A DNA stretch of 64,000 nucleotides from Fusarium oxysporum f. sp. lycopersici 4287. Lineage: Eukaryota > Ascomycota > Sordariomycetes > Hypocreales > Nectriaceae. Under the pieces are notes generated by a model that made no database searches, was not told where the DNA came from, and saw only the letters and a list, made by a program, of their open reading frames with translations. The stretch spans positions 865,746-929,745 of the forward strand of contig NC_030991.1 of assembly GCF_000149955.1 (NCBI RefSeq), given 5' to 3'. The position numbers and the translations under genes were made by a program. Below are positions 63,200 through 64,000 of the stretch, piece by piece (positions within the stretch are counted from its first letter, which is position 1; every line of letters starts with the position of its first letter).

Positions 63200-64000
63200 C
63201 TACTGTATGTTAACCTCAATAGACTCTAGCTGAACCCCTCCCACATGAGTCTCCACCGCGTGGGAGATCCTCTCGGCGACGACCGATTCCAGCACCTTAC
63301 CCAACGTGGCGAGAAGCGAGATCGGCCTCCACGCTTTCGCGATCGTATAATCATCTTTACCTGGCTTCTTGAGTGGGATGATTCGAGCGTGTCTCCACTG
63401 GTCCGGTATCACGCCTTCCTCCAGTGATGCTTGGAAGATGGCGAGGACGTCGTGTTTCACCGAGGGCCAAACTTGCTTCCAGACGATCGCTGGTAATCCA
63501 TCTTCTCCTGGCGCCTTCCATGACTTTGTCGCCCATAGCTGACGTTCCATTTCCTCCAAAGTCAGGTTTGGCATCGTTACTGGGGTCTCTGTTGTCGGGG
63601 TCCTTCATCTTCGATGTTTTCTGGCAGTGGCGGGAAGAACTTGGCTAACAGTTCTTCGGCTTGCTCTTCATGGCTAGTTGTCGCTGTTCCATCTGCCTTA
63701 GCGAGCTGGGGTACCTTCCCAAAAGCTGCGTCGTCCCCTGATATCATGTACTTGGCTGCTTTCCAGATGTTGTCGTTATCCGCCAGAAACCCCTTCCAGT
63801 GAGTGTTCTTCCGTTGCCGTATGGCATCGTGGTATTGCTTCGCCGCAGCCTTTGCCGTATTTTCTAGATCTTTAGCATTCTGTCCCGCACGCCTTGCGGC
63901 TCGGGCTCGGTTTCTCCAGTATGTGTATACATGCCGCAGCTGTGTGAGGTCATGGGTCCACCGCCGCTTTGCATATGGCGACGGTTTGGCTCAGGGTGTC
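63200..64000 (-). pseudogene. LINE (Tad-like) ORF2 fragment, running off the window
   Basis: Reading from the right edge, a frame with [40 protein letters not shown] and [20 protein letters not shown] gives the linker before the reverse transcriptase. It shifts phase near 63600. The next frame (63200-63574) starts PNLTLEEMERQLWATKSWKA and has PGEDGLPAIVWKQVW and IPLKKPGKDDYTIAKAWRPI, followed by SLLATLGKVLESVVAERIS, the first motifs of a non-LTR reverse transcriptase. The frame then loses homology and stops, before the YADD box. The element is therefore both frameshifted and 3'-truncated, and its 5' part lies beyond the window. Confidence 0.7.

Overview
The window reads as nuclear DNA of a filamentous ascomycete, most likely a sordariomycete. 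Genes have short introns of about 50 bp with GT..AG ends. The gene families are fungal: delta-type phospholipase C, an Hsp30-like small heat-shock protein, the kinetochore subunit Dsn1/Mis13, a Kelch/transmembrane wall-type protein, an Opy2-like membrane anchor and a fungal atypical kinase. The transposons (Hop-like MULE, BED-finger hAT, Fot/pogo, Tad-like LINE) are those seen in Fusarium and its relatives. The genus cannot be fixed from the sequence alone.

Layout. 0-8 kb is decayed DNA holding a LINE ORF1 relic, an Opy2-like pseudogene broken at a C9 tract, a broken secreted protein gene and an ankyrin fragment. 8.5-12.5 kb holds a phospholipase C gene split by a 759-bp non-autonomous hAT-type element with a perfect 8-bp target duplication. 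A second element with similar ends lies at 13.2-14.1 kb. 14-28 kb is gene-poor, with a Kelch/transmembrane gene at 20.3-22.4 kb and a few small hypothetical genes.

28.06-34.11 kb is a nested transposon: a MULE with 90-bp perfect terminal inverted repeats, whose coding sequence is interrupted near its 3' end by a 3.1-kb hAT element flanked by an exact 8-bp duplication. Next come a single-domain RNase III-like gene, a two-exon BTB gene, a LINE 3' relic, a RecQ-like scrap, a kinase-like gene (42.4-44.7 kb) and a double-chromodomain/AT-hook gene (46.6-47.3 kb).

47.6-56 kb is another transposon graveyard (hAT relic, zinc-knuckle pogo relics, a DDE relic with a SAP-like tail) around an apparently intact Hsp30-type gene with heat-shock elements. 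56.7-58.6 kb is a complete pogo/Fot element with 45-bp terminal repeats, TA duplication and an uninterrupted transposase. The right edge holds DSN1 (60.9-62.4 kb) and a LINE entering from beyond the window.

Together this looks like a transposon-rich compartment abutting or embedded in core sequence. Several host genes are broken (PLC, Opy2-like, secreted protein), while DSN1, Hsp30, the chromodomain gene, BTB, the kinase-like gene and the RNase III-like gene remain open. I found no rRNA, tRNA, CRISPR array or biosynthetic cluster. The most unusual observations are the nested MULE/hAT with both sets of boundaries readable, the PLC split, and the hAT intron that rebuilds the BED finger on splicing.
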